Shown one piece after another: positions 34,651 through 46,506 of a DNA stretch of 64,000 nt. Under the pieces are notes generated by a model that was not told where the DNA came from, did no database searches, and saw only the letters and a list, made by a program, of their open reading frames with translations. Position 1 is the first letter of the stretch. Each line of letters begins with the position of its first letter. The translations under genes were made by a program, and so were the position numbers. The stretch is taken from the NCBI GenBank assembly GCA_958296025.1, contig OY282430.1, positions 248,001 through 312,000 of the forward strand, given 5' to 3'. The stretch is from an uncultured Pseudomonadales bacterium. GTDB taxonomy: Bacteria > Pseudomonadota > Gammaproteobacteria > Pseudomonadales > Azotimanducaceae.

Positions 34651-36744
34651 ATGGCTCGAAATACACCCATCGCCAGATACCGCAACATCGGCATCGTCGC
34701 CCATGTGGATGCCGGCAAGACCACCACCACGGAACGGGTGCTCTTTTACACCGGCCTGTCGCATAAGATCGGCGAAGTTCACGACGGCGCCGCCGTCATG
34801 GACTGGATGGCCCAGGAGCAGGAGCGGGGCATCACCATAACCTCGGCCGCCACCACCTGTTTTTGGCAGGGCATGAATCAACAGCACCCGCGTCATCGTG
34901 TCAACATCATCGACACGCCCGGCCATGTCGATTTCACCATTGAGGTGGAGCGCAGCCTGCGGGTGCTCGACGGCGCTGTGGTGGTCTTCTGCGGCACCTC
35001 CGGCGTGGAGCCGCAGTCTGAGACCGTCTGGCGCCAAGCCAACCGCTACGAGGTGCCGCGCATCGTCTTCGTCAACAAGATGGACCGCGCCGGCGCCGAA
35101 TTCCTGCGCGTGGTGGCGCAAATCCGTGATCGCCTCGGCAGCAATCCTGTGCCGCTGCAGCTGGCCATCGGCGCGGAGAGCGATTTCAAGGGCGTGGTCG
35201 ATCTGGTGCGCATGAAAGCCATCTACTGGAATGAAGAGGATCAGGGCCTGACCTACGAACTGGCCGACATCCCCGAGGATTTGCAGGCGGCTGCCGAGCA
35301 TTGGCGGGAGCAGATGGTGGAGACCGCCGCCGAGGCCGATGAGGAATTGATGGAGAGATACCTGGAGGATGGAGATCTGTCCGAAGCGGACATTCGCGCC
35401 GGGTTGCGCATCCGCACCCTAGCTAACGAAATCGTCCCGGCGCTATGCGGCTCCGCCTTCAAGAACAAAGGCGTGCAGGCCATGCTCGACGCGGTGATCG
35501 ACTACCTGCCGAATCCCACGGAAGTGAAGCCCATCGAAGGCGTCTTGGAAGACGAGGAAACCCGCGCCACCCGCCCGGCGAAGGATGACGGCCCCTTTGC
35601 CGCCCTGGCCTTTAAGATCGCCACGGACCAACATGTTGGCACCCTGACCTTCTTTCGCGTCTATTCCGGGAGGCTGAACTCTGGGGATCAGGTGTACAAC
35701 CCAGTCAAGCGCCGAAAGGAGCGGGTGGGCCGCATGGTGCAGATGCACTCCAACCACCGCAGCGACATCAAGGAGGTGTGCGCCGGGGATATCGCCGCCG
35801 CCGTGGGCTTGAAGCAGTTGACCACCGGCGACACCCTCTGTGCGCAGACTGACATCATCACTCTGGAGCGCATGGACTTCCCGGAGCCGGTCATCTCCGT
35901 GGCGGTGGAGCCGAAGTCCGTGCCCGACCAAGAAAAAATGTCCATCGCCCTCGGCAAGCTGGCCCAAGAGGACCCTTCCTTCCGGGTGGAGACCGACGAG
36001 GAGTCCGGCCAGACCATCATCTCCGGCATGGGCGAACTGCATCTGGACATCATCGTCGATCGCATGAAGCGGGAATTCGGCGTCGAGGCGAACATTGGCA
36101 AGCCGCAGGTAGCCTACCGGGAGACCATCCGCTCCAAGGTGGAGGTGGAGGGCAAGTTCGTGCGGCAGACCGGCGGACGCGGCCAGTACGGCCATGTTTG
36201 GCTGAAGTTGGAGCCCTATCGGGACGAGGAGGACCACTACGAATTCGTCGATAAGATCGCCGGCGGCGTGGTGCCCAAGGAGTACATTCCGGCGGTGAAC
36301 AAGGGCGTTCAGGAGCAGATGCAGAACGGCGTGCTGGCCGGCTATCCGCTCATCAACGTGCGCGCCACGCTCTACGACGGCTCCTTCCATGAGGTGGACT
36401 CCTCGGAGATAGCGTTCAAGATCGCCGGCTCCATGGCCTTGAAGAACGGGGCGCTCCAGGCCAACCCGGTGCTGCTCGAGCCGATCATGAGCGTCGAGGT
36501 GGTCACCCCCGAGGAATACATGGGCGACGTGGTGGGGGACCTCAACCGGCGGCGTGGGATGATCGGCGGTATGGACGAAAACCCGGCTGGGAAGATCATC
36601 CGCGCCGACGTGCCCTTGGCGTCCATGTTCGGCTACGCCACGGACCTGCGTTCAGCCACCCAAGGCCGGGCCACCTACACTATGGAATTCAACAAATATG
36701 CGGAAGTGCCCGACAGCATCGCCGAAAGCATCATCCATCGGTGA
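34651..36744 (+). CDS. fusA: Elongation factor G
   Basis: A 697-residue translocase GTPase: P-loop [12 protein letters not shown] (17-28), [13 protein letters not shown], then domains II to V ending [13 protein letters not shown]. It moves tRNAs and mRNA through the ribosome and helps recycle ribosomes with RRF. The codon use is like the surrounding genes, in contrast to the tuf gene 53 bases downstream. The ATG at 34651 gives the family N-terminus [14 protein letters not shown]. Confidence 0.98.
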   Translation: MARNTPIARYRNIGIVAHVDAGKTTTTERVLFYTGLSHKIGEVHDGAAVMDWMAQEQERGITITSAATTCFWQGMNQQHPRHRVNIIDTPGHVDFTIEVERSLRVLDGAVVVFCGTSGVEPQSETVWRQANRYEVPRIVFVNKMDRAGAEFLRVVAQIRDRLGSNPVPLQLAIGAESDFKGVVDLVRMKAIYWNEEDQGLTYELADIPEDLQAAAEHWREQMVETAAEADEELMERYLEDGDLSEADIRAGLRIRTLANEIVPALCGSAFKNKGVQAMLDAVIDYLPNPTEVKPIEGVLEDEETRATRPAKDDGPFAALAFKIATDQHVGTLTFFRVYSGRLNSGDQVYNPVKRRKERVGRMVQMHSNHRSDIKEVCAGDIAAAVGLKQLTTGDTLCAQTDIITLERMDFPEPVISVAVEPKSVPDQEKMSIALGKLAQEDPSFRVETDEESGQTIISGMGELHLDIIVDRMKREFGVEANIGKPQVAYRETIRSKVEVEGKFVRQTGGRGQYGHVWLKLEPYRDEEDHYEFVDKIAGGVVPKEYIPAVNKGVQEQMQNGVLAGYPLINVRATLYDGSFHEVDSSEIAFKIAGSMALKNGALQANPVLLEPIMSVEVVTPEEYMGDVVGDLNRRRGMIGGMDENPAGKIIRADVPLASMFGYATDLRSATQGRATYTMEFNKYAEVPDSIAESIIHR

Positions 36745-36797
36745 CCGCGGCGCTTAAGCACACTAAGGCAAACCCATTTGGCATTAGGAGCAAAACC

Positions 36798-37988
<1,191 letters not shown>

Positions 37989-38027
37989 GGTCCGTCAGGC
38001 GCGCATCGCAACAGGACACTAGGTCAC

Positions 38028-38084
<57 letters not shown>

Positions 38085-38095
38085 CCAGACGTCAG

Positions 38096-39037
38096 TCAAA
38101 ACGCCCGATGCAGCAAGGGTTCGCCTTGGACGTAGCGCTTTAGGTTCTCAAGCCACAGTTCCCCCACGCGGATGAGGTAGAGCGGCGAGTTGTAGGCGTT
38201 GTGGGGGGTAATGAACAGATTGGGGGTGTCCCAAAGGGGGGCGTCGGCTGGCAGGGGCTCGGTGGGCAGCACATCGAGGCAGGCTTGGCGGATTTGCCCG
38301 GCGGCCAGCGCCTCGACCAGCGCCTTGGTGTCCACCAACGCCCCTCGGGCCACGTTAATCAGGGTGGCGCCGGGCTTCATGCGGTTGATCGCGTCTTGGT
38401 TAATGAAGCCAATGAGGTCCGGGGAATAGGGAAGGGCCAACGCCACGAAGTCGGCTTGAGGCAGAAATTCGTGCAGGTCCGCCATGGTGCCCAAGCGATC
38501 TACCTTGGCCACCGGCTTCGGGGAGCGGCGGATGCCCAGCACCCGCATTCCGAAGGCCTTGGCGTAGCCGGCGATTCTGGCGCCGATGGCGCCTAGGCCG
38601 ATGACCAGAAGGGTCTTGTCGCTTAAAGCCTCCAATGGCAGCACCCGCCACTGATGGCCGCGTTGCTGCTGGCCGAGTGCGTCTAGGCGCTTGGTGGCCC
38701 AGAGGATGAGGGCGAGGGCGAATTCCGCCACTTCCGGGGCGTTGGCTGCGGGGCTGTGGGTCAGCATGACGGCGCGTTCGCGCATGGCGTCGTAGAAGGG
38801 GCCGTCGGTGCCGGCGTCCTCGGTGTGTACCCAGCGCAGGGCCGGCAGTTGGATGGCCGTCTCCACGAACGCATCGACGTAGTAGGCGTCCCCGGCCCAA
38901 ACGGCTAGGTCGCAGTCGTCCGGCGGCTCTGTCCAGCTTCCTGCCCGGTCGATCAGCGCCCAGCGCAGATCAGGTACGATTCCCGCCGCTATGTCCCCGA
39001 ACTGGGTGAAGAACTCGCGGCCAGTGGCAACCTTCAT
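38096..39037 (-). CDS. NAD-dependent D-2-hydroxyacid dehydrogenase family protein
   Basis: A 313-residue oxidoreductase. The Rossmann motif is [20 protein letters not shown], and the catalytic set appears as Arg in NVARGALVD, Glu in VLPTEPLP and His in TPHNAYNS. This family reduces 2-keto acids or oxidises D-2-hydroxyacids with NAD(P); the N-terminal substrate domain is too divergent to name the acid. ATG 39037 is preceded by GAGGA and matches the usual length; the frame is open 169 codons further upstream but without family similarity. It lies alone on the minus strand between tuf and rpsJ, breaking the usual str-S10 continuity. Confidence 0.85.
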   Translation of the reverse strand: MKVATGREFFTQFGDIAAGIVPDLRWALIDRAGSWTEPPDDCDLAVWAGDAYYVDAFVETAIQLPALRWVHTEDAGTDGPFYDAMRERAVMLTHSPAANAPEVAEFALALILWATKRLDALGQQQRGHQWRVLPLEALSDKTLLVIGLGAIGARIAGYAKAFGMRVLGIRRSPKPVAKVDRLGTMADLHEFLPQADFVALALPYSPDLIGFINQDAINRMKPGATLINVARGALVDTKALVEALAAGQIRQACLDVLPTEPLPADAPLWDTPNLFITPHNAYNSPLYLIRVGELWLENLKRYVQGEPLLHRAF

Positions 39038-39240
39038 GTCGGCATCCTCATGAATGCGCCGGCACCAAGTGGGTGCGGACGCGGGCACTAAGTATAAGAA
39101 GGTGGCGGCTGGTTGCGCAGGGCCGTCAGTTGCAGCCGCGCCAACCCGTCGCACTGATCCCTGGTGGGTGCCGGCAAACACGTAGCGCCACCCTCCGCCG
39201 GCCAGTCGTTGCGGTTCCGAAAAGAAATGCGAAGAAATTG
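39038..39240. other. Divergent intergenic region between the dehydrogenase and the S10 operon
   Basis: With the S10 promoter and leader, 331 bases separate the two starts. For the minus strand, AGTATA at 39091-39096 reads as a good -10 box TATACT, with no clear -35. No gene is seen here. The plus-strand promoter is listed separately. Confidence 0.4.
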
Positions 39241-39269
39241 TTGCGTTGCCTAGAGCGCATCTGTATAGT
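39241..39269 (+). promoter_or_regulatory. Promoter of the S10 ribosomal operon
   Basis: TTGCGT (39241-39246), a 17-base spacer and TATAGT (39264-39269) form the best promoter match in the region. The predicted start near 39276 leaves a leader of about 90 bases. It serves the roughly 14 kb of ribosomal genes downstream, now separated from the str operon by the dehydrogenase gene. Confidence 0.6.
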
Positions 39270-39276
39270 CCGCCAT

Positions 39277-39295
39277 CCCGATTTCGGGGGTTCTT
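39277..39295 (+). promoter_or_regulatory. Hairpin in the S10 leader, attenuator candidate
   Basis: CCCG-ATTT-CGGG lies at the very start of the predicted leader and is followed by GGTTCTTT. In E. coli, L4 causes premature termination in the S10 leader; this small GC-rich stem with a short T-run could play a similar part. The stem is short and the claim is weak. Confidence 0.3.
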
Positions 39296-39368
39296 TAACA
39301 GGAGAGGCGTCCCATCCGGCGGCAGCCGCAGGGTTGCGGGCGTCTTTGTCGCTTTTGGAGATCGTTCT

Positions 39369-39680
39369 GTGGCCAACCAGCGCATTCGCATTCGCCTGAA
39401 GGCGTTTGACCACAAGCTGATTGACGTATCGACCCAAGAGATCGTCGACACGGTCAAGCGCACCGGCGCCTTGGTGCGCGGGCCGATTCCCCTGCCCACG
39501 CGCAAAGAGCGGTTCACGGTGCTGATTTCCCCGCATGTCAACAAAGATGCGCGGGATCAGTACGAAATCCGAACGCATAAGCGTCTCCTGGACATTATTG
39601 AACCCACCGAGAAGACCGTCGATGCGCTCATGAAGCTGGATCTGGCGGCCGGGGTCGAGGTGCAGATTAGTTTGAACTGA
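39369..39680 (+). CDS. rpsJ: 30S ribosomal protein S10
   Basis: A 103-residue S10, which also binds NusB and NusG in antitermination and transcription-translation coupling. [18 protein letters not shown] opens the protein and [21 protein letters not shown] holds the long loop. The GTG start at 39369 has GGAG ten bases upstream; the frame extends to 39246 but that part is the leader, which contains the promoter start. It is the first gene of the S10 operon. Confidence 0.97.
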   Translation: MANQRIRIRLKAFDHKLIDVSTQEIVDTVKRTGALVRGPIPLPTRKERFTVLISPHVNKDARDQYEIRTHKRLLDIIEPTEKTVDALMKLDLAAGVEVQISLN

Positions 39681-39766
39681 GGAAAACGCCGTGCCAATCG
39701 ATGGCCGGCGTTTTTTTCACGCAAGGAAGGCCTTGGGCGCTAAGTGCTTGGGGCGAGGGCAATAGC

Positions 39767-40423
39767 ATGGCCATTGGCTTGATTGGCAGAAAGAGCGGCA
39801 TGACTCGGGTGTTCACCGACGAAGGCGTCTCCGTGCCCGTGACGGTCATTGAGATCGAACCCAACCGGGTCACCCAAATCAAAACGCCGGAGTCCGATGG
39901 CTACGCCGCTGTGCAGGTCACCACTGGCAGCGCCAAGCAACATCGCACTAGCCAGCCGCTGATCGGCCACTACGCCAAGGCCGCCGCCGGCTTGGGCCGG
40001 GGACTATGGGAGTTCCGCGTTGATGCTCTGGATGAAGCCCTCGTCTTGGGCAAGGAGTTCGGCGTGGAGCTGTTCTCGGTTGGGCAACGGGTCGATATCC
40101 GCGGCCTGTCCAAGGGCAAGGGCACTGCTGGCGCCATCAAGCGCTGGGGTTTCCGCGGCCAGGATAACAGTCACGGCAACTCCCTCTCCCACCGCGCCCC
40201 CGGCTCCATCGGCCAATGCCAAACGCCTGGCCGGGTGTTCAAGGGCAAGAAGATGGCCGGACGCCTCGGCAACGTTCGCGTCACCACCCAAAATCTGCAG
40301 GTGATGCGGGTGGACAAGCAGCGTAGCTTGCTGCTTATCAAGGGGTCCGTGCCGGGGCCAGCGGGGGGTGACGTGCAGGTTCTTCCCGCCGTCAAGGCCA
40401 AGGGCGAGGAGGCCGGCGCATGA
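39767..40423 (+). CDS. rplC: 50S ribosomal protein L3
   Basis: A 218-residue L3, an early assembly protein near the peptidyl-transferase centre. [16 protein letters not shown] starts the protein, and the central [22 protein letters not shown] is the loop that reaches into the active centre; its Gln is the residue methylated by PrmB in E. coli. ATG 39767 is chosen over earlier in-frame starts because the conserved N-terminus begins there. It overlaps rplD by 4 bases. Confidence 0.97.
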   Translation: MAIGLIGRKSGMTRVFTDEGVSVPVTVIEIEPNRVTQIKTPESDGYAAVQVTTGSAKQHRTSQPLIGHYAKAAAGLGRGLWEFRVDALDEALVLGKEFGVELFSVGQRVDIRGLSKGKGTAGAIKRWGFRGQDNSHGNSLSHRAPGSIGQCQTPGRVFKGKKMAGRLGNVRVTTQNLQVMRVDKQRSLLLIKGSVPGPAGGDVQVLPAVKAKGEEAGA

Positions 40424-41022
40424 ATTTGGCGTTGGCGGCGGGTGGCAGCCTGGAGTTGTCGGATGGGGTGTTCGCCCAAGGCTTTAACGAGGCTTTGGTG
40501 CATCAGGTTGTGGTGGCGCATTTGGCGGCGGCCCGGTCCGGTTCGCGGGCGCACAAGTCCCGCTCCGAGCGGCGTGGCGGCGGGCGCAAGCCCTGGCGCC
40601 AAAAGGGCGGCGGACGGGCGCGGGCCGGCAGCATTCGCAGCCCCATTTGGCGTGGCGGCGGGGTCACCTTTGCGGCCAAGCCGCAAAACCATGCGCAGAA
40701 GGTCAACCGCAAGATGTATCGCGGCGCCGTGCGCTGCATCCTCTCCGAACTGGTGCGCCAAGACCGCCTCATCGCTGTGCAAGACTTCTCCATAGACGCC
40801 CCCAAAACCCGCTCCCTGATCGACAAGCTCAAATCCCTGGAACTGGAAAACGTGCTCATCGTCGCCGATGGCTTTGATGGCAACCTGCATCTGGCCGCCC
40901 GCAACCTGAAGGGCGTGGAACTGTGCGAAGCCGCCGCCGTGGACCCGGTCAGCCTGATTCGTTTTGAGAAGGTGCTGATGACCGCCTCCGCCCTCAACAA
41001 GCTGCAGGAGGCCCTTTCGTGA
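40420..41022 (+). CDS. rplD: 50S ribosomal protein L4
   Basis: A 200-residue L4. Its extended loop, [20 protein letters not shown], lines the peptide exit tunnel and is where macrolide-resistance changes arise; the [12 protein letters not shown] core is wild type. In E. coli L4 also represses the S10 operon. ATGA overlaps join it to rplC and to rplW (GTGA), so translation of the three is coupled. Confidence 0.97.
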   Translation: MNLALAAGGSLELSDGVFAQGFNEALVHQVVVAHLAAARSGSRAHKSRSERRGGGRKPWRQKGGGRARAGSIRSPIWRGGGVTFAAKPQNHAQKVNRKMYRGAVRCILSELVRQDRLIAVQDFSIDAPKTRSLIDKLKSLELENVLIVADGFDGNLHLAARNLKGVELCEAAAVDPVSLIRFEKVLMTASALNKLQEALS

Positions 41023-41315
41023 ACGAGGAGCGGGTTTACACCCTGTTGCGGGCGCCGCACATATCGGAGAAGGTCTCCAATCTTGGGGACAGCAGCAATC
41101 AATATGCCTTCAAGGTGGCGGCGGACGCCACCAAGGCGGACGTCAAGGCGGCGGTGGAGCAGATTTTCGGCGTGCAGGTCATCCATGTCACCACCGCCAA
41201 CGTGCGCGGCAAGGTGAAGCGCAACCGCTGGGGGGCCGTGCGCCGGAAGAACTGGAAGAAAGCCTATGTTCGCGTGGCCGAGGGCCAGGAACTGGACTAC
41301 ATGGTGGCGGACTAG
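41019..41315 (+). CDS. rplW: 50S ribosomal protein L23
   Basis: A 98-residue L23, which sits at the tunnel exit and docks trigger factor and the signal recognition particle. [14 protein letters not shown] and [22 protein letters not shown] are typical, as is the loop [23 protein letters not shown]. The GTG start overlaps the rplD stop. The stop is 3 bases before rplB. Confidence 0.96.
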   Translation: MNEERVYTLLRAPHISEKVSNLGDSSNQYAFKVAADATKADVKAAVEQIFGVQVIHVTTANVRGKVKRNRWGAVRRKNWKKAYVRVAEGQELDYMVAD

Positions 41316-41318
41316 ATC

Positions 41319-42170
41319 ATGCCCACGGTCAAGGCGAAACCCACCTCTCCCGGCCGTCGCTTCGTCGTCGGCGTGGTGCATCCGGAGCTGCACAAGGGGG
41401 CACCGCACAAAGCGTTGGTCGAGGGCCTCAGTAAGTCCGGCGGGCGCAACAACCGCGGTCGCATCACCACCCGGCACCGAGGCGGCGGGCACAAGCGCCA
41501 TTACCGCCGCATCGACTTCAAGCGCACCAAGGACGGGGTGCCGGCCTCCGTGGAGCGCATCGAGTATGATCCAAACCGCACCGCCAACATCGCCTTGCTC
41601 AAGTACGCCGACGGGGAGCGCCGCTACATCATCGCCGCCAAGGGGCTGCGCACGGGTGATCCGATCATGAGTGGCGCCAATGCCCCCATTCGCCCAGGCA
41701 ACGCCATGCTGCTGCGCAGCATTCCGGTGGGCAGTGTGGTGCATTGCGTGGAGCTCAAGCCGGGCAAGGGGGCGCAACTCGCACGCAGTGCCGGCGCCTC
41801 CGCGCAGTTGGTGGCCCGCGAGGGCGGCTACGCTACCCTGCGCCTGCGCTCCGGCGAAATGCGCCGGGTGTTGGCGGAATGCCGCGCCACGGTGGGGGAG
41901 GTCGGCAACAACGAACATAACCTGCGCTCCCTGGGCAAGGCGGGGGCCAAGCGATGGCGGGGTGTGCGGCCCACCGTGCGGGGCGTGGCCATGAATCCGG
42001 TGGACCATCCGCACGGTGGCGGCGAAGGCAAATCGTCCGGTGGGCGGCATCCGGTATCTCCTTGGGGCGTGCCCACCAAGGGCCACAAGACGCGCAAGAA
42101 CAAGCGCACCGACAAGCTGATCGTGCGGCAGCGGGCGGCGCGTCGGGGTGGCCGGCGGGCAAGGAGGTAA
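41319..42170 (+). CDS. rplB: 50S ribosomal protein L2
   Basis: A 283-residue L2, needed for subunit joining and peptidyl-transferase activity. The C-terminal [20 protein letters not shown] includes the histidine essential for activity, and [20 protein letters not shown] is the RNA-binding front. The length is slightly above the E. coli protein. rpsS starts 3 bases after the stop, with AAGGAGG inside the end of rplB. Confidence 0.98.
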   Translation: MPTVKAKPTSPGRRFVVGVVHPELHKGAPHKALVEGLSKSGGRNNRGRITTRHRGGGHKRHYRRIDFKRTKDGVPASVERIEYDPNRTANIALLKYADGERRYIIAAKGLRTGDPIMSGANAPIRPGNAMLLRSIPVGSVVHCVELKPGKGAQLARSAGASAQLVAREGGYATLRLRSGEMRRVLAECRATVGEVGNNEHNLRSLGKAGAKRWRGVRPTVRGVAMNPVDHPHGGGEGKSSGGRHPVSPWGVPTKGHKTRKNKRTDKLIVRQRAARRGGRRARR

Positions 42171-42173
42171 GCG

Positions 42174-42455
42174 GTGCCCAGATCTTTGCGCAAAGGCCCC
42201 TTTGTCGATGTCCACTTGGCTAAGAAGGTGGATGAAGCCGTGCGCAGCAACAGCAAGCGGCCCATCAAGACTTGGTCGCGCCGCTCCATGATCCTGCCGG
42301 ACATGGTGGGGTTGACCATCGCCGTGCATAATGGCCGAGCCCATGTGCCCATCTACATCAGCGAGGAGATGGTCGGCCATAAGCTGGGCGAATTCGCCCC
42401 CACCCGCGCCTATCGCGGCCATGCGGCGGACCGCAAGGCGAGCCGCGGAAGATGA
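42174..42455 (+). CDS. rpsS: 30S ribosomal protein S19
   Basis: A 93-residue S19 of the 30S head, partner of S13. [18 protein letters not shown] and [19 protein letters not shown] are diagnostic. The GTG start at 42174 has AAGGAGG nine bases upstream. The tail [11 protein letters not shown] is basic and variable, as in other bacteria. Confidence 0.97.
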   Translation: MPRSLRKGPFVDVHLAKKVDEAVRSNSKRPIKTWSRRSMILPDMVGLTIAVHNGRAHVPIYISEEMVGHKLGEFAPTRAYRGHAADRKASRGR

Positions 42456-42504
42456 GCATGATGGGGCAACCTGGGCAAATCCACCGCATTCGGGGGTTGG
42501 CGTC

Positions 42505-42837
42505 ATGCGAGTGAGCGCCATCGGCAAGCGGCTGCCCATCTCGGCGCAGAAGGCGCGGCTGCTGGCCGACCAAGTACGCGGCCGGAACTTGGCTATGGCC
42601 ATGCAACTGCTGAACTTCAGCAATGCCAAGGCGGCTTTGCTGGTGCGCAAGGTCGTGGAGTCGGCTACCGCCAACGCCGAAAACAACGAAGGCGCTGATG
42701 TGGACCAACTTTGGATTGCGGAAATTCAAGTACACGAAGGCACCACCCTCAAACGCATTCGGCCCCGTGCGAAGGGCCGGATGAACCGTATTTTCAAGCG
42801 CACCAGCCATGTCAGGGTGTGGCTGTCGGACGAGTAG
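42505..42837 (+). CDS. rplV: 50S ribosomal protein L22
   Basis: A 110-residue L22. [25 protein letters not shown] forms the globular domain and [25 protein letters not shown] the beta-hairpin that lines the exit tunnel, where macrolide-resistance deletions occur; it is intact. ATG 42505 gives the family length. The reading frame is open 58 codons further, overlapping rpsS, without similarity to L22. Confidence 0.96.
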   Translation: MRVSAIGKRLPISAQKARLLADQVRGRNLAMAMQLLNFSNAKAALLVRKVVESATANAENNEGADVDQLWIAEIQVHEGTTLKRIRPRAKGRMNRIFKRTSHVRVWLSDE

Positions 42838-42841
42838 CGCA

Positions 42842-43501
42842 ATGGGCCAAAAAGTAAATCCCATCGGCATTCGGCTGGGTATCGTTAAGCCGCATCAGTC
42901 CGTTTGGTATGCGGAGAAGGGCGAATACGCCAAGTACCTGCTCAAGGACATGGAGGTGCGCGAATACATCCGCAAGCGTCTGTCCCAGGCTTCGGTCAGT
43001 GGCATCGAGATCAAGCGGTCGGCCGCGCAAACGGCCCGCATCACCATCCGAACGGCCCGCCCCGGCATCGTCATCGGCAAGAAGGGCGAGGACGTCGAAC
43101 GGTTGCGCCAGGATCTGATGGGGTTGATGGGCCTGTCCTCGGTGCAGGTCATCATTGAGGAAATCCGCAAGCCGGAGTTGGACGCCTTGCTGGCGGCACA
43201 AAACGTGGCCCAGCAATTGGAGAAGCGGGTGCAGTTCCGTCGAGCCATGCGCCGCGTCATTCAGAGCGCGATGCGCTCGGGTGCCCAAGGCATCAAGGTA
43301 CGGGTGTCCGGGAGGCTCGGCGGCGCCGAAATCGCCCGCTCGGAGGTCTATCACGAAGGGAGGGTGCCCCTGCACACCCTGCGCGCAGACATCGACTACG
43401 CCACTTGGAACGCGAAAACCACCTACGGTGTGCTCGGCATCAAGGTGTGGATCTTCAAAGGCGAGATTTTCGCCCGCGACGCCGCGGCTTCGACAACCTA
43501 G
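42842..43501 (+). CDS. rpsC: 30S ribosomal protein S3
   Basis: A 219-residue S3, part of the mRNA entry channel and its helicase activity together with S4. The N-terminus [14 protein letters not shown] and the KH domain [20 protein letters not shown] are clear, followed by the C-terminal domain ending [17 protein letters not shown]. The start is 4 bases after the rplV stop. The tail is shorter than in E. coli. Confidence 0.98.
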   Translation: MGQKVNPIGIRLGIVKPHQSVWYAEKGEYAKYLLKDMEVREYIRKRLSQASVSGIEIKRSAAQTARITIRTARPGIVIGKKGEDVERLRQDLMGLMGLSSVQVIIEEIRKPELDALLAAQNVAQQLEKRVQFRRAMRRVIQSAMRSGAQGIKVRVSGRLGGAEIARSEVYHEGRVPLHTLRADIDYATWNAKTTYGVLGIKVWIFKGEIFARDAAASTT

Positions 43502-43531
43502 ATTCCGCTAGCTGCCGGAAGTGCAACGAAA

Positions 43532-43948
43532 ATGCTTCAGCCGAAACGAACGAAGTTCAGAAAACAACAAAAGGGCCGCAACCGCGGCTTGGCGGACCGC
43601 GGCAGCTCGGTCAGCTTTGGCGAGTTCGGCTTAAAGGCGGTCGGCCGCGGCCGGATGACCGCCCGGCAAATCGAGTCGGCGCGCCGCGCCATGACCCGCC
43701 ATGTGCGGCGCGGCGGCAAGGTTTGGATCCGGGTCTTCCCGGACAAGCCCATCACCAAGAAGCCCTTGGAGGTCCGCCAGGGCAAGGGCAAGGGCGCCGT
43801 CGAGTATTGGGTGGCGCTGATCCAGCCAGGGCGCGTCCTCTATGAAATGGAGGGCGTTCCCGAAGAGGTGGCGCGGCGCGCCTTCGCGTTGGCCGGCGCC
43901 AAGCTGCCCTTCGCCACCTCCTTTGCCAAAAGGACGGTGGCGGCCTAG
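43532..43948 (+). CDS. rplP: 50S ribosomal protein L16
   Basis: A 138-residue L16, which organises the A-site finger and tRNA accommodation corridor. [19 protein letters not shown] starts it; [20 protein letters not shown] and [22 protein letters not shown] are the conserved blocks, the former including the Arg hydroxylated in E. coli L16. It is followed by rpmC after 39 bases. Confidence 0.97.
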   Translation: MLQPKRTKFRKQQKGRNRGLADRGSSVSFGEFGLKAVGRGRMTARQIESARRAMTRHVRRGGKVWIRVFPDKPITKKPLEVRQGKGKGAVEYWVALIQPGRVLYEMEGVPEEVARRAFALAGAKLPFATSFAKRTVAA

Positions 43949-43987
43949 GCGCGGCGGTTGGGCATTCATGCGGGAACGGACGGTTAG

Positions 43988-44188
43988 GTGGCAAAAGTGA
44001 AGGCTTCGGATTGGCGGGAAAAAGCTCCCGAGGAGCTCAAGGGCGAACTGCTGCGGCTGCGCAAGGAGCATTTCGGCCTGCGCATGCAGCGGGCCAGCGG
44101 CCAGCTCGGCCAGGCCCACCTGCTGCGGGAGACGCGCCGCGACATCGCCCGGGTGAAGACCCTGATGCGGGAGCAGGCCGATGGCTGA
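43988..44188 (+). CDS. rpmC: 50S ribosomal protein L29
   Basis: A 66-residue two-helix protein at the tunnel exit. [20 protein letters not shown] and [20 protein letters not shown]...[10 protein letters not shown] match L29. The GTG start at 43988 is the only one giving the full first helix. It overlaps rpsQ by 8 bases. Confidence 0.95.
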   Translation: MAKVKASDWREKAPEELKGELLRLRKEHFGLRMQRASGQLGQAHLLRETRRDIARVKTLMREQADG

Positions 44189-44450
44189 GGCGACGATGCC
44201 GGCCAAGCGCAGTATTTCCGGCGTGGTGACCAGCGCCCGCATGGACAAGACCATCACCGTCCTGGTGGAGCGGAAGGTGCGGCATCCGGTTTACGGCAAG
44301 GTCGTGCGCCGCTCCACCAAGCTGCACGCCCATGACGAGAGGAATCAGGGCCGCGTTGGCGATGCCGTCACCGTGGAGGAATGCCGGCCGGTCTCCAAAA
44401 CCAAGGCTTGGATACTCAAAAGGATCGACAAACGGGCCGCAGCGGTTTGA
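44181..44450 (+). CDS. rpsQ: 30S ribosomal protein S17
   Basis: An 89-residue OB-fold protein that binds 16S helix 11 early in assembly. [21 protein letters not shown] and [16 protein letters not shown] are the diagnostic stretches. The ATG lies inside the rpmC end, so the two are translationally coupled. It ends the S10-type block before rplN. Confidence 0.97.
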   Translation: MAEATMPAKRSISGVVTSARMDKTITVLVERKVRHPVYGKVVRRSTKLHAHDERNQGRVGDAVTVEECRPVSKTKAWILKRIDKRAAAV

Positions 44451-44463
44451 CGGGTGAACTACA

Positions 44464-44832
44464 ATGATTCAAACGGAAACCATGTTGGCCATAGCCGACA
44501 ACAGCGGCGCACGACGGGTGCAATGCATCAAGGTGCTTGGTGGCTCCCGTCGTCGCTACGCTGGCATCGGGGACATCATCAAGGTCACCGTCAAGGAGGC
44601 CATCCCCCGCGGCCGAGTGCGCAAGGGGCAGGTGATGAACGCCGTGGTGGTGCGCACCAAGAAGGGTGTGCGCCGCCCGGACGGCTCCTTGATTCGTTTT
44701 GACGAGAACGCGGCTGTTTTGCTGAACCAACAAAACCAGCCAGTGGGTACGCGCATTTTCGGCCCGGTCACCCGGGAACTGCGCCGCGAGCACTTCATGC
44801 GCATCGTCTCCTTGGCGCCCGAGGTGCTTTAG
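44464..44832 (+). CDS. rplN: 50S ribosomal protein L14
   Basis: A 122-residue L14, which forms an intersubunit bridge and is the site bound by RsfS silencing factor. [35 protein letters not shown] and [12 protein letters not shown] are present at the expected positions. It begins the spc-type gene series. Confidence 0.98.
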   Translation: MIQTETMLAIADNSGARRVQCIKVLGGSRRRYAGIGDIIKVTVKEAIPRGRVRKGQVMNAVVVRTKKGVRRPDGSLIRFDENAAVLLNQQNQPVGTRIFGPVTRELRREHFMRIVSLAPEVL

Positions 44833-44860
44833 CGTTTCTGGCGGTGGATGATCTAACGAG

Positions 44861-45175
44861 ATGTTGAAGATCAAGAAGGACGACGAGGTCGTCGTCATCG
44901 CTGGGCGCGACCGAGGGCGGCGCGGCGAAGTGCTGTCCGTGCGCCGCGACGGGCGGCTCTTGGTGGCTGGCGTCAACCTGTTGAAGAAGCATCAGCGGGG
45001 CGACCCTAACCGCGGCAAGCAAGGCGGCATCATCGAGCGCGAAGGGCCGATCGACGCCTCCAACGTGGCCATCTGGAACGATGCGGAGGAACGGGCCGAC
45101 CGGGTGGGCTTTCGCTTTGAGGACGGCCTGAAGGTTCGCTACTTCAAGTCCACCGGCAAGGTCATAGAGGGCTGA
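44861..45175 (+). CDS. rplX: 50S ribosomal protein L24
   Basis: A 104-residue L24, an assembly initiator. The KOW motif [22 protein letters not shown] is at the N-terminus, followed by [26 protein letters not shown]. The ATG at 44861 directly precedes the conserved LKIKKDDEV. Confidence 0.97.
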   Translation: MLKIKKDDEVVVIAGRDRGRRGEVLSVRRDGRLLVAGVNLLKKHQRGDPNRGKQGGIIEREGPIDASNVAIWNDAEERADRVGFRFEDGLKVRYFKSTGKVIEG

Positions 45176-45194
45176 ACTGGGCGCAGGCAACCGG

Positions 45195-45743
45195 ATGTCG
45201 CACTTTCAACAACGCTATTTTGACGAGATCCGCCCCGCTTTGCAGGGGCAGCTGAACTTCAGCAGCATCATGCAAGTGCCGAGGCTGGCCAAGGTCACGC
45301 TGAACATGGGCGTTGGCGAGGCTGTGGCGGACCGCAAGATAATGGAAAGCGCCTTGGCCGATCTCACTGCCATCGCCGGGCAGAAGCCCATCATCACCAA
45401 GGCCAGGAAATCGGAGGCCGGCTTCAAGATTCGCACGGGTTACGCCATCGGCTGCAAGGTCACGTTGCGGCGACGGCGCATGTACGAGTTTGTCGAACGG
45501 CTGATTGGGGTGGCCATTCCGCGCATTCGTGACTTTCGCGGCCTGAACCCCAAGTCCTTCGACGGACAGGGCAACTTTTCCATGGGGGTGGCGGAGCAGA
45601 TCGTGTTCGCCGAGATTGACTACGACAAGATCGACAAGATTCGCGGTCTCGACATCACCATCACCACCACGGCCAAAAGCGACGAAGAGGGCTTGGCCCT
45701 GCTGCGGGCGTTCAACTTCCCGTTCCGCAGCTTGGCAGCCTAG
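45195..45743 (+). CDS. rplE: 50S ribosomal protein L5
   Basis: A 182-residue L5, part of the 5S RNP that contacts P-site t[38 protein letters not shown] and [20 protein letters not shown] are family blocks in the right order. The length is close to the E. coli 179 residues. Confidence 0.98.
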   Translation: MSHFQQRYFDEIRPALQGQLNFSSIMQVPRLAKVTLNMGVGEAVADRKIMESALADLTAIAGQKPIITKARKSEAGFKIRTGYAIGCKVTLRRRRMYEFVERLIGVAIPRIRDFRGLNPKSFDGQGNFSMGVAEQIVFAEIDYDKIDKIRGLDITITTTAKSDEEGLALLRAFNFPFRSLAA

Positions 45744-45787
45744 TTCTAGGGCCCCATCAATCCAACCACTGGCGCGGAAATCGGAAT

Positions 45788-46093
45788 ATGGCAAAGGCAT
45801 CCATGCTGGAACGGGAGAAGAAGCGGGCCAAGGTCATCGCCCGCCACCAAGCGCGACGGGCCGAACTCAAGGCCATCGTCAACAACCGCAACCTGCCCGA
45901 AGAGGAGCGTTGGGAGGCGCAGGTCAAGCTGCAGAAGCTGCCGCGCAACGCGTCGCCGGTGCGCCGCCAGCGCCGTTGCGGGAAGACCGGCCGGCCGCGG
46001 GCAGTCTATCGAAAGTTCGGCTTGGGCCGCAACGAACTGCGCCAAGCAGCCATGCGCGGTGACATCCCCGGCCTGGTCAAAGCCAGCTGGTAA
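45788..46093 (+). CDS. rpsN: 30S ribosomal protein S14
   Basis: A 101-residue S14 of the long, zinc-free form: the CxxC pairs of the short zinc type are missing and only a single Cys occurs in [33 protein letters not shown] and [22 protein letters not shown] are conserved. The frame is distinct from a longer overlapping ORF; ATG 45788 gives the family N-terminus. Confidence 0.97.
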   Translation: MAKASMLEREKKRAKVIARHQARRAELKAIVNNRNLPEEERWEAQVKLQKLPRNASPVRRQRRCGKTGRPRAVYRKFGLGRNELRQAAMRGDIPGLVKASW

Positions 46094-46104
46094 GGGGCGG
46101 CAAC

Positions 46105-46497
46105 ATGAGCTTGCAGGATCCAATAGCCGACTTGCTCACCCGGGTGCGCAATGCGCAAAAGGCCGGCCATGCGGAGGTGTCCATGCCCCATTCCAAGCTG
46201 AAGGTCGCTGTTTGCGGGGTGCTTGAGCAGGAGGGTTACATCAATGGCTACAGCGTCAGCGACGAGGGCCGGCGGGAGTTGCAGCTGCGCCTCAAATACC
46301 ACGAGGGGGCGCCGGTCATTGAGGAGATCCGTCGGGTCAGCCGCCCCGGCCTGCGCATCTACAAGAACGTCAGGGATCTGCCCAAGGTGCGTGAGGGGCT
46401 CGGCGTCGCCATCGTCAGCACTAGCAGAGGGGTGATGAGCGATCGCCAGGCTCGGCGCTTGCACATCGGCGGTGAAGTGCTCTGCACGGTCTTTTAG
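46105..46497 (+). CDS. rpsH: 30S ribosomal protein S8
   Basis: A 130-residue S8. In E. coli it binds 16S helix 21 and represses the spc operon. [21 protein letters not shown] opens it and the C-terminal [25 protein letters not shown] is the RNA-binding part. The length matches. rplF follows after 9 bases. Confidence 0.98.
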   Translation: MSLQDPIADLLTRVRNAQKAGHAEVSMPHSKLKVAVCGVLEQEGYINGYSVSDEGRRELQLRLKYHEGAPVIEEIRRVSRPGLRIYKNVRDLPKVREGLGVAIVSTSRGVMSDRQARRLHIGGEVLCTVF

Positions 46498-46506
46498 GCG
46501 AAGGCG

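Noticed and set aside
40503-42686. 727-codon minus-strand frame across rplD-rplW-rplB-rpsS-rplV
   Set aside because: Covers five unmistakable ribosomal genes on the other strand; its length is a product of GC bias in third codon positions.
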